Source: DATJYV01 sp035499415 (GTDB lineage: Bacteria; Bacteroidota; Ignavibacteria; UBA10030). From it: DNA of 17,333 nucleotides. Under the pieces are notes generated by a model, which was not told the DNA's origin, ran no database searches, and worked only from the letters and a program-made list of their open reading frames with translations. Of the stretch, positions 7,637 through 14,505 are shown in pieces (position 1 is the first letter of the stretch; every line of letters begins with the position of its first letter). The translations under genes were made by a program, and so were the position numbers. The stretch is from assembly GCA_035499415.1 (NCBI GenBank), contig DATJYV010000169.1, forward strand, positions 1 to 17,333, read 5' to 3'.

Positions 7637-8062
7637 CTACGGTTGGTTCTTCGGTGCTTCGGCGACCGCCGCACCCGCCTGGGGTGTCGCAGGACGTGCG
7701 GCCGGAGCGGCCGCATGAGCCGGAACGGGAGAAGCCGCCGGCTTCGGGGCCGGTCTGGCTGCGACAGCCGGCTTCGCGGGGGGAAGCTTGAACTCCGGAT
7801 AATTCACCAACCACGTACGATCGTCGATTCGCTTGAAGATGCCTGCCTCCTCAAACATCTCCACCACACCCCGCGAGACGCGCTCCGATTCGAGATAGCT
7901 CAATTTCATGTTTTGCAGTTTGAGGTAGGACATCACTCCATAATGGATATCTCGGAAGAAAATATTCGAGAGGTGGATGATTTTGAATTTCGATTTGAGA
8001 AACCTGAGAAATTCTTTTTGCGTATCGGCGAAGATTTTCAATTCTTTCGTGTGCTGTGCCAT
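7637..8062 (-). CDS. Unrecognised SUF-operon protein with a Pro/Ala-rich tail
   Basis: I do not recognise this 141-residue protein. ATG 8062 has a clear AAGGAG six bases upstream and sits 17 bases after the rrf2 stop; a longer frame to 8206 would overlap rrf2 and is rejected. Residues 1-92 look like a compact, mostly helical, basic domain, including KEFLRFLKSKFKIIHLSNIF and DIHYGVMSYLKLQNMKLSYLE. The end of this part (SRGVVEMFEEAGIFKRIDD, then RTWLVNYPEF) has the feel of a small winged-helix or helical adaptor, but that is a guess. Residues 93-141 are a low-complexity Pro/Ala tail with a few Lys and Arg, probably disordered. There is no cysteine anywhere, so it cannot ligate a cluster or carry persulfide through cysteine. 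No signal peptide or membrane segment is present. Its position between regulator and sufB implies co-expression with Fe-S assembly. Confidence 0.85.
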   Translation of the reverse strand: MAQHTKELKIFADTQKEFLRFLKSKFKIIHLSNIFFRDIHYGVMSYLKLQNMKLSYLESERVSRGVVEMFEEAGIFKRIDDRTWLVNYPEFKLPPAKPAVAARPAPKPAASPVPAHAAAPAARPATPQAGAAVAEAPKNQP

Positions 8063-8079
8063 GGTCACTCCTTCGAGCT

Positions 8080-8484
8080 TCAGATGATTTCCTGGATCGT
8101 CATGCGGTCGAACAAGACATTGAGGTTTCGCTGGACTTTGCCGAGCGGCTTGCGGATCGTGCAGACATCGAAGATGGAACAACTGTCCGCACCGTCCACG
8201 TAGCATTCTGCGATCATCGGCCGCTCTTCTTCGATGATCCGGATAACTTGCGATACGGACAAGTCGCCTGCCTTGCGAGCCAGCTGGTAACCGCCTTTCA
8301 CACCTTGCATCGAACGCAGGATGCCGGCTTTCGCGAGGCGCTGCAACACTTTTGCGAGCAGCTCGTAGGGAATGTCGTACTCCTGAGCCAGTTCCTTGGC
8401 CGTGTGGACCGGTCCGGGCCCCTTCATCGCCATGTGGCGGAGGGCGATCAACCCGTACTCGACCTTTTTCGATAGCTGAAACAT
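8080..8484 (-). CDS. Rrf2-family Fe-S-sensing transcription regulator (SufR/IscR-like)
   Basis: This 134-residue protein of the Rrf2 family starts at ATG 8484 (MFQLSKKVEYGLIALRHMA), the standard N-terminus of the family. A longer frame to 8556 adds sequence that is not family-like. The winged helix-turn-helix covers about residues 1-70, with HTAKELAQEYDIPYELLAKV as the recognition region and LRSMQGVKGGYQLAR as the wing. Three cysteines, Cys94, Cys102 and Cys108 (spacing CX7C and CX5C), match the cluster-binding loop of IscR-type members, so it probably binds an Fe-S cluster and reports its availability. It is the first gene of the SUF operon, the usual place for an autoregulating repressor. 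An inverted repeat directly upstream is a likely binding site. SufR versus IscR versus another subfamily cannot be settled here. Confidence 0.9.
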   Translation of the reverse strand: MFQLSKKVEYGLIALRHMAMKGPGPVHTAKELAQEYDIPYELLAKVLQRLAKAGILRSMQGVKGGYQLARKAGDLSVSQVIRIIEEERPMIAECYVDGADSCSIFDVCTIRKPLGKVQRNLNVLFDRMTIQEII

Positions 8485-8486
8485 AA

Positions 8487-8517
8487 ATCCGACTTTTGCA
8501 GTCCGATATTCGTCCGA
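8487..8517. promoter_or_regulatory. Inverted repeat upstream of rrf2, candidate operator for the Rrf2 regulator
   Basis: ATCCGACT (8487-8494), a five-base spacer and AGTCCGAT (8500-8507) form an inverted repeat with one mismatch, two bases from the rrf2 start codon. A third TCCGA copy lies at 8513-8517; the other two begin at 8488 and 8502. Rrf2 proteins commonly bind such dyads and repress their own operon, so this is a plausible autoregulatory site. Direct evidence is limited to the symmetry and position. Confidence 0.45.
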
Positions 8518-8593
8518 AAAAAATGGAGCGGTTTTACCAGACCGATCTCCACACAAAATTTAAGAAAAACCGGGAAAACAGGCAAGAAGAATA

Positions 8594-8622
8594 TTGAGAA
8601 TGATTCCTAAGCATCATTTCAA
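8594..8622. promoter_or_regulatory. Imperfect palindrome in the divergent rrf2/ABC intergenic region, Fur-like
   Basis: AATGAT (8599-8604) and ATCATT (8613-8618) are inverted arms around eight bases. They extend to TTGA and TCAA on the outer sides with a one-base bulge. The left arm GAGAATGAT matches eight of nine bases of the first half of the classical Fur box; the right half does not fit the Fur phase. It lies about 110 bases from rrf2 and 30 bases from the ABC gene, so it could serve either. No convincing -35/-10 pair was found in the rest of 8485-8652. Confidence 0.35.
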
Positions 8623-8652
8623 CCCGTATCAAATTTGTCTACTTTTAAATCG

Positions 8653-9582
8653 ATGCATCCGATAGAAATTGAGGGGGTCTCGAAGACTTACGTTTCGGGG
8701 TTCTGGCGGCGGGCTCGCCTCGAGGCCTTGGTCGATATATCCTTCCAGGTTGAAGCGGGGACGATCTTCAGCCTCCTCGGGCCCAATGGCGCGGGGAAAA
8801 CCACGCTCGTCAAGATCCTTCTTTCCGTCGTCCGCCCATCAGCGGGTGCCGCGCGGATCAACGGTGTCCCCTGCTCCTCCGTCGACGCCCGAGCCAAAAG
8901 CGGTTACCTCCCGGAGAACCATCGATATCCGAATTTTCTGAATGGACTGGAGACGCTGATTTTTTTTGGAAGATTGAACGGCCTGCCGGCATCGATGCTG
9001 AGGGATCGGGCAAATCAACTTCTTGGTTTGGTTGGGTTGGATGAATGGAAGAAGATGAAAATCCGCAAATACTCCAAGGGCATGCTCCAGCGTCTCGGCC
9101 TCGCTCAGGCCCTCCTCAACGAGCCGAATGTTCTGTTCCTCGACGAACCGACTGACGGTGTTGATCCTGTCGGCAGGAAAGAGATCCGGGATTTGCTCGT
9201 CAACCTCAAAAGTCAGGGGAAGACGATCTTTCTCAATTCCCACCTCCTTTCGGAAGTGGAGCGCATCAGCGACCGCGTGGCCATTCTGAACAAAGGAAGG
9301 ATCATCCGGACGGGATCCATACCTGATTTGACCGCCGGCGCGCTTATCTATGAGATCGACCTCGAAGGAGGAATTTCCGCCGAATTGATGGACAGGATCC
9401 GCCGAACCGTCGAAACAGCAATGATCAGCAACAAAACTCTGACCGTCGGACTCCACGCCAGGTCCGAACTCGATTCCGTCGTCGACCTTCTCCGGACGAA
9501 CGGCTTTTCCATTGGGGGGATTCGCGAGCAAAAGTTGTCCCTCGAGGAATCCTTCATGCAATTGATCGGCAAGCAGCCGTGA
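8653..9582 (+). CDS. ABC transporter ATP-binding protein (ABC-2 exporter type)
   Basis: This is the ATPase subunit of a membrane exporter, about 309 residues from ATG 8653. Walker A is GPNGAGKTT, the signature is YSKGMLQRLG (the YSKGM variant common in ABC-2 exporters), Walker B is LFLDEPTDGVDP and the switch histidine is in NSHLLSEVE. A C-terminal region of about 90 residues follows the ATPase core, as in CcmA/NatA/NosF-like subunits. No Shine-Dalgarno precedes ATG 8653, and TTG 8635 is an equally unsupported longer start, so translation may be leaderless or weak. It overlaps the permease gene at TGATG, so the two form a unit. Substrate is unknown. Divergent from the SUF operon and sharing its upstream region. 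Confidence 0.88.
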   Translation: MHPIEIEGVSKTYVSGFWRRARLEALVDISFQVEAGTIFSLLGPNGAGKTTLVKILLSVVRPSAGAARINGVPCSSVDARAKSGYLPENHRYPNFLNGLETLIFFGRLNGLPASMLRDRANQLLGLVGLDEWKKMKIRKYSKGMLQRLGLAQALLNEPNVLFLDEPTDGVDPVGRKEIRDLLVNLKSQGKTIFLNSHLLSEVERISDRVAILNKGRIIRTGSIPDLTAGALIYEIDLEGGISAELMDRIRRTVETAMISNKTLTVGLHARSELDSVVDLLRTNGFSIGGIREQKLSLEESFMQLIGKQP

Positions 9583-10427
9583 TGAAGCGCTGGGGAATAT
9601 TCCGGTTTACCTTCGGGGAGGCGATCCGCCGCGGCACTCTTCTGACATATTTCCTGCTCGGGAACGCAATCATTCTCGTCCTGCTTCTCGGGATCGGCCA
9701 TGTCCCCCAAAATCCCGACCAGCTGACATTCTTCGGCAACCCCATCTTGACGAAGGTGCCGAAGGACTTCGACGTCGTGCAAATGCTCCTCGCGTTTCTC
9801 GAAAGTCAGTCATCGTTTTGGATCATGATGTTCGGCGTCTTCGGCGTTGCCGGTTTCATGCCGGAAATCCTCGAGAAGGGGTCGGCGGAATTATTTCTGA
9901 GCAAACCCATCACGCGCTGGGAGCTTCTCCTTTTCCGGTCGTTCGGGGCCACCGCCGGGATTGCCGCGAACATTGTCTATTTCATGGCGGGAGTCTGGGC
10001 CGTCGTCGGCCTGAAGTTTGGCGTGTGGCATTGGAAATTCCTCGCCTCCTCTCTTCTCATCTCGTACTCATTCGCGTGTCTCGTGGTCCTGTTGTTCGCC
10101 GCCGGCCTCTTGATGCGCAACACGGGACTCGTCACGATGTTCGGATTTATCTTCTACGTGTTCTCCTGGGGCCTGGAATCCCGAACCCGGGGCCTTAACC
10201 TTCTCTGGGATAACGCAGTCTACCACCGTATTCTCGATGCACTCTACTACCTCACGCCACAGCTTTCGGCCATGCTGACGAACGCGACGCGATTCGTCGG
10301 CCACTCGGCCATCGCCAATCCCATGGAGCCGCAGACGATGAATTGGATGCCGTACGTCTATTCTCTCGCGTCGGCAACCCTCATATACCTCCTTTCGGCC
10401 TGGTACTTTTACCGCCGCGATTATTGA
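9582..10427 (+). CDS. ABC-2 type transporter permease
   Basis: The partner membrane subunit has 281 residues from ATG 9582, which overlaps the ATPase stop (TGATG); a GTG one codon earlier is also possible. About six hydrophobic segments are visible: near 20-40, then after a polar stretch at about 80-97, 118-140, 150-172, 178-195 and 258-276. Between the second and third, PEILEKGSAELFLSKPITRWELLL resembles the coupling region of NosY/GldF-like ABC-2 permeases (typically 'EKGTLELLLSKPISR'). Such pairs export varied substrates or act in cell-surface processes; nothing here points to one substrate. A 69-base gap without recognised structure separates it from bshA. Confidence 0.82.
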   Translation: MKRWGIFRFTFGEAIRRGTLLTYFLLGNAIILVLLLGIGHVPQNPDQLTFFGNPILTKVPKDFDVVQMLLAFLESQSSFWIMMFGVFGVAGFMPEILEKGSAELFLSKPITRWELLLFRSFGATAGIAANIVYFMAGVWAVVGLKFGVWHWKFLASSLLISYSFACLVVLLFAAGLLMRNTGLVTMFGFIFYVFSWGLESRTRGLNLLWDNAVYHRILDALYYLTPQLSAMLTNATRFVGHSAIANPMEPQTMNWMPYVYSLASATLIYLLSAWYFYRRDY

Positions 10428-10496
10428 TCCTTTGGAAAAACCGGCAACCTTGTTTGTTGGCCACTTTCGGCGTACCTTTCGTGCACGAGGCCATCG

Positions 10497-11633
10497 ATGA
10501 GAATCGGCATAACGTGTTACCCGACGTACGGCGGGAGCGGGGTGGTCGCGACGGAGCTGGGAAAGGCCCTCGCTCAGCGCGGTCATTCCGTCCACTTTAT
10601 CAGTTACGCCATACCCCAGCGGCTCGAATCGTATTTCGACAACATCTTCTTCCACGAAGTCGAGATGACGAATTACCCCCTGTTCGATTTTCCTCTGTAC
10701 ACGCTCGCGCTCGCGAGCAAGATGGTTGAAGTCGCACGCTACGAGCATCTGGACCTTTTCCACTGCCATTACGCTATCCCCCACGCCGCAAGCGCCTATC
10801 TCGCGAAACAGATGCTCTCGCCGTCCGACATGAAGATCATCACCACGCTCCACGGAACGGACATTACGTTGGTGGGCCTCGAGCCGAGCTTTCTGCCGGT
10901 CATTAAATTCAGCATGGAACAAAGCGATGGAATCACAGCAGTTTCGCGTTTTCTGAGGGAAAAAACGGTGACAAACTTCGGAATTACCCGCGAAATCGAG
11001 GTTATTCCGAATTTCGTCGACATCGCAAAATACAATCGAACGACCTCTAAAGATGTTCGTCCCTCGTACGCGGAGGCAGGGCTCAAAATCCTCGTCCACA
11101 CATCCAACTTCCGGTCGGTGAAACGCGTACCCGATGTCATTCAGATCTTCAACGAGGTCCAAAAGAAAATCCCCAGCAAGTTGATACTCATCGGTGACGG
11201 CCCGGACCGCTCACAGGCCGAGCTCCTGTGCCGCGAACTCGGCATACAGCAAAACGTGAAATTCCTTGGGAAGCAGGTCGACATCGTTCCGGTCCTTGCT
11301 TCGGCCGACCTGTTTTTGATGCCGAGCCAGTCGGAGAGCTTCGGGCTGGCCGCGCTCGAAGCGATGGCGTGCGAGGTCCCGGTGATTTCCTCGAGCGTCG
11401 GCGGTCTTCCCGAGCTCCAGATTCACGGCCAGACGGGGTACATTGCGGAAATCGGGGACATCGACCGCATGGCCCGCTATTCGGTGGAGCTTCTGAGCAA
11501 TCCCGCGAAGCACCGGCATTTTGCCGAAGCCGCACGGAAGCGGGCGACGGAATTCGAGTCATCCCGCATTGTGACGCAGTACGAGCGATACTACGAAAAA
11601 GTGGTTGTTGGATCGGGCGTGCATGCCCAATGA
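10497..11633 (+). CDS. bshA: BshA, N-acetyl-alpha-D-glucosaminyl L-malate synthase
   Basis: This GT-B glycosyltransferase of family GT4 has 378 residues, the normal BshA length. The N-terminus GITCYPTYGGSGVVATELG is diagnostic for BshA: the enzyme joins GlcNAc from UDP-GlcNAc to L-malate in the first step of bacillithiol synthesis. Other landmarks are HCHYAIPHAASAYLA (89-103), TLHGTDITLVG (117-127), IPNFVD (170-175), and the nucleotide-sugar EX7E motif from Glu280 to Glu288 in SESFGLAALEAM. One small oddity is ACEVPVI, where family members usually have ACGVPVI. The start is ATG 10497 with GAGG upstream. bshB and bshC are not in the window. Bacillithiol is a thiol buffer and can assist Fe-S protein supply in some bacteria, so proximity to the SUF operon is suggestive, not proof of a link. 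Cytoplasmic. Confidence 0.93.
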   Translation: MRIGITCYPTYGGSGVVATELGKALAQRGHSVHFISYAIPQRLESYFDNIFFHEVEMTNYPLFDFPLYTLALASKMVEVARYEHLDLFHCHYAIPHAASAYLAKQMLSPSDMKIITTLHGTDITLVGLEPSFLPVIKFSMEQSDGITAVSRFLREKTVTNFGITREIEVIPNFVDIAKYNRTTSKDVRPSYAEAGLKILVHTSNFRSVKRVPDVIQIFNEVQKKIPSKLILIGDGPDRSQAELLCRELGIQQNVKFLGKQVDIVPVLASADLFLMPSQSESFGLAALEAMACEVPVISSSVGGLPELQIHGQTGYIAEIGDIDRMARYSVELLSNPAKHRHFAEAARKRATEFESSRIVTQYERYYEKVVVGSGVHAQ

Positions 11634-11639
11634 ATTTCG

Positions 11640-12125
11640 ATGATGATGACGGCACGAACCGACAAAGACGAGAAGCAGCACCAACTTCTTGTCGCGGAGC
11701 TAGTCGAGCTCTTTCAAGCGAAGGGGTTCACGGTGAGCGGAGCCGATGGAGTACCGGGTTATCATCCTCCGCTGGAGTTGCGGAACGACGGCTACGGAGA
11801 CCAGGAGGACAAATCACCCGACGTGTACGCCTACGATGCGACGGAAGGACGCTATATCATCGGGGAAGCGAAAACTGGCGAAAGGGACCTGGAGTCCGAG
11901 CATGCCCTGACTCAGTACAATGTTTTTCTCGACCAACGCCACCGCCAGTCAGGCCGGCAGGCGTTGCTCTATATTATCCTGCCCCCGACGGTCGTCCCGG
12001 AATTCAACACACTCATCACGCACTACATTCATCCGGACTACTGGGAGAGTATCGTTATCGTCAGTTCGAAGCAATGGAAGGATCCGGACGCAGGTTCTAA
12101 CCCGGACGAAGACGCGCGTACTTGA
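11640..12125 (+). CDS. Small protein with PD-(D/E)XK nuclease-type motif, function unknown
   Basis: This 161-residue protein belongs to no named family that I recognise. The order Glu20 (in a helix, LLVAELVELFQAKGF), Pro60-Asp61 (SPDVYAYD), then Glu76-Ala-Lys78 (YIIGEAKTGERDL) fits a PD-(D/E)XK nuclease core: acidic helix, D in the first strand, ExK in the second. LESEHALTQYNVFL (84-97) and the strand ALLYIILPP give a suitable remainder of the fold. Three ATG codons (11640, 11643, 11646) are possible starts, seven bases after bshA; none has a clear ribosome site. Its 3' end overlaps the convergent pcrA gene by 29 bases. There is no partner methylase, toxin-antitoxin or transposon gene near, so it is neither an obvious restriction enzyme nor part of a mobile element. 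A repair or housekeeping role beside pcrA is one guess. The motif reading is by eye. Confidence 0.72.
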   Translation: MMMTARTDKDEKQHQLLVAELVELFQAKGFTVSGADGVPGYHPPLELRNDGYGDQEDKSPDVYAYDATEGRYIIGEAKTGERDLESEHALTQYNVFLDQRHRQSGRQALLYIILPPTVVPEFNTLITHYIHPDYWESIVIVSSKQWKDPDAGSNPDEDART

Positions 12126-14325
12126 GGACGAGGTGCTTTAAACCGTAGTTTTCAAAATCGACCGCCGCTTTTTTCAAATCTCCCCGACCCCCGACCGAAA
12201 CCACGGTCCCCTTCCCGAATTGTTCATGCCATACGACGGTTCCGCGCCGCATCTCGAACGATTCCTGTGATTCGGACTCGTAATCCGGACTTTCATCAGC
12301 ATAAAAATCATCCTTCCGTCCAGGAGACAGTTTTTCTTCTCCACCTCTGATTCCGTTCTTTTTCGCCGGCGTCGTGTCGTCGTGCACGTACCGATTCGTT
12401 CGTGATGTGTGAACTTCAAGATTGTCGACTCCAATTTCCGAGACGAATCGCGATTCGCTCGGATACGTCAGGTCTCCGAATCGATAGCGCAGGCGCGATT
12501 CAAGAAGGTACAACTTTTGTTGCGCTCGCGTGATTCCAACGTAGAAGAGCCGACGTTCCTCGTCCAAGTCCGCCTTGTCGAGCTCCGAGGAATAGAACGG
12601 CAGAAGACCCTCCTCCAGTCCCGTGATGAACACCACGGGGAACTCCAGCCCCTTGGAGGCGTGCAGCGTCATCAACGTCACAGCGTTCTGCGTACCCTCC
12701 CATGTGTCGATGTCAGAGACGAGAGACACTTCCTGCAGAAAATCCTCCAACGATGATTCGGGTCGTTGTTCGCTGAATTCCGAGATTGCGGAGAGCAGCT
12801 CTTGAACGTTTTCCCAGCGCGCCATGGATTCCGCGGTGCGCTCGTCCTTGAAGGCAGTGAGGACACCCAACTCGTCTACGAGAGAGCGGGCCAGCTCGCT
12901 CATCGACATTCGCTCGCGAAGATTATTGTACTTCGAAAGGAATGAGCCGAACCGAAGGAGAGCGGAGCGTGCGCGGTCGGTGATATCCGGTACATCCTTT
13001 GCCCGGAGCACTGCCTCACTGAGGGGGAGCGAAAATTTGGAGGCAAAACGCTCGAGATGTTCGATCGTCGTTTCGCCAATCCCGCGGACCGGATAATTGA
13101 CGATTCGCAACAGACTCGCATCGTCGCGAGGATTCACCAGCAGTCGCAGATAGGCAAGCAGGTCTTTGATTTCCCTCCTCTCGTAGAATCGAATGCCGCC
13201 AACGATGACATAGGGAATTCCGGCCCGCCTGAGGACATCTTCGAGGCTTCGGGATTGCGCGTTTGTCCGGTAGAGGACGGCAAAATCCTTGAGGTCGAGC
13301 TTCCGGCGCGCCCCTTCGTCCTGCAGGGCATGGAGCACCTGCTGCCCCTCCTCCTGGTCATCGGCGCAGCGGAACAGTGTGACCGGCTCACCCGGGGCGT
13401 TCTCGGTCCAGAGGTTCTTCGGCAGTTGTTCGGTGTTGTACCGGATGAGCCGGTCCGCCGCCGAGAGAATATTCTTCGTCGACCGGTAGTTCTGTTCCAG
13501 ACGAAAAGTCGCGCATTCGGGATAATCCTTCCCGAAATCGAGGATATTCCGTATGTCCGCGCCGCGGAAGGAATAGATGCTCTGGGCGTCATCCCCGACG
13601 ACGCAGATATTGCGATGCCCCGCCCCGAGGAGCTTTGTGACTTCGTACTGGGCGCGGTTCGTATCCTGAAACTCGTCGATGAGGATGAACTTGAATCGCC
13701 GCTGGTAGCGTTCGAGCAACGCGGGCTGGCGCGTGAAAAGCTCCACCGGTTTGACGAGCAAGTCGTCGAAATCCATGGCGTTGCTTTCGGCCAGAATTTT
13801 CTGGTACTGCTCGTAGACCGCGGATGTCTTCTCCTCGAAATAATCTCTCGCCTGGTTGAGCAGTTCCCCCGGGGAAACGAGCTTATTTTTCGCGGCGCTG
13901 ATTCGGGAGCGGACTGCCTGCGGATTCAGTTGTTGAGGGGAGAGGTTCAACCGTTCGAGCGACTTTTTGATGACGCTCAACGAATCGTCGGAGTCGTAGA
14001 TACTGAACGCCTGGGAGTATCCGAGATGCCGGGATTCTTTGCGAAGGATGCGGGCAAACATGGAATGGAAGGTCCCCATCCAGACCGCGGAGGCCGACGC
14101 GCCAACCAGGTCAACGATTCGCTTCTTCATCTCGGATGCGGCTTTGTTGGTGAAGGTGAGCGCCAGAATCTGCGACGCCGGTGCGCCGCACCCGATGAGG
14201 TATGCGATCCGATACGTCAGGACGCGCGTCTTGCCGCTCCCCGCCCCTGCAATGATCATCACCGGACCGTTCGCGGCCTGGACAGCTTCGCGCTGAACCG
14301 GATTCAGGTCGTCGATAAATGTCAT
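12097..14325 (-). CDS. pcrA: PcrA/UvrD-type superfamily 1 DNA helicase
   Basis: This 742-residue 3'-5' SF1A helicase is near the usual PcrA length. Motifs run in order: GAGSGKT (27-33), LTFTNKAASEMKKR (56-69), LIDEFQDTN (215-223), VVGDDAQSIYSFRGAD (242-257), LEQNYRST (276-283), TLHASKGLEFPVVFITGLEEG (about 550-570) and RRLFYVGITRAQ (about 595-607). The C-terminal region after a charged linker has the PcrA/UvrD Tudor-like domain (GTVVWHEQFGKGTVVSVGG, ending KYARLRPG). It acts in nucleotide excision and mismatch repair and in clearing replication-transcription conflicts. PcrA and UvrD are not separable here. The ATG has no strong Shine-Dalgarno. It is transcribed towards the PD-(D/E)XK gene and overlaps it by 29 bases. 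The long upstream gap carries two hairpins. Confidence 0.95.
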   Translation of the reverse strand: MTFIDDLNPVQREAVQAANGPVMIIAGAGSGKTRVLTYRIAYLIGCGAPASQILALTFTNKAASEMKKRIVDLVGASASAVWMGTFHSMFARILRKESRHLGYSQAFSIYDSDDSLSVIKKSLERLNLSPQQLNPQAVRSRISAAKNKLVSPGELLNQARDYFEEKTSAVYEQYQKILAESNAMDFDDLLVKPVELFTRQPALLERYQRRFKFILIDEFQDTNRAQYEVTKLLGAGHRNICVVGDDAQSIYSFRGADIRNILDFGKDYPECATFRLEQNYRSTKNILSAADRLIRYNTEQLPKNLWTENAPGEPVTLFRCADDQEEGQQVLHALQDEGARRKLDLKDFAVLYRTNAQSRSLEDVLRRAGIPYVIVGGIRFYERREIKDLLAYLRLLVNPRDDASLLRIVNYPVRGIGETTIEHLERFASKFSLPLSEAVLRAKDVPDITDRARSALLRFGSFLSKYNNLRERMSMSELARSLVDELGVLTAFKDERTAESMARWENVQELLSAISEFSEQRPESSLEDFLQEVSLVSDIDTWEGTQNAVTLMTLHASKGLEFPVVFITGLEEGLLPFYSSELDKADLDEERRLFYVGITRAQQKLYLLESRLRYRFGDLTYPSESRFVSEIGVDNLEVHTSRTNRYVHDDTTPAKKNGIRGGEEKLSPGRKDDFYADESPDYESESQESFEMRRGTVVWHEQFGKGTVVSVGGRGDLKKAAVDFENYGLKHLVLKYARLRPG

Positions 14326-14370
14326 ACGGCGGTTGAAATGAAGAAAGAGTTGAATGCGCCAATCGGGGGT

Positions 14371-14421
14371 CCGCTCTGGAGAAGAGCGGGTGTACTAACC
14401 GGAATGATCGTCAGTTCCGGT
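14371..14421. other. Two adjacent hairpins in the pcrA upstream region
   Basis: CCGCTCT (14371-14377) pairs with AGAGCGG (14383-14389) around five bases, and ACCGGAA (14398-14404) pairs with TTCCGGT (14415-14421) around ten. Neither has a following T-run on either strand, so they are not standard terminators. They sit between ogt and pcrA, possibly in the pcrA leader. The rest of 14326-14523 shows A/T-rich sequence and a T7 run (minus strand, near 14469-14475) without a supporting stem. Confidence 0.5.
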
Positions 14422-14505
14422 CATCAACATCACTGCATGTTAAGAAATTATCGAAAGCGCGGCAAGATAAAAAAAGTCGGGGGAAGGATGAAGTTTATTT
14501 TCTTC

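Noticed and set aside
6534..7718. A 394-codon plus-strand open frame opposite sufB
   Set aside because: Antisense shadow of sufB, whose motifs are intact on the minus strand; rich in Arg and His as shadow frames usually are.
7643..7790. G/C-rich, repetitive-looking DNA
   Set aside because: It codes for the Pro/Ala-rich tail of the unknown SUF-operon protein; the periodicity follows from codon use and no exact tandem unit was seen.
8653..10427. The ABC pair as a heme, copper or gliding-motility system
   Set aside because: The YSKGM signature and permease style are shared by many ABC-2 exporters, and no accessory gene supports a specific role.
10068..11162. A 364-codon minus-strand open frame opposite the permease and bshA
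   Set aside because: Spans two coding genes on the other strand and the gap between them, with no ribosome site or known domain.
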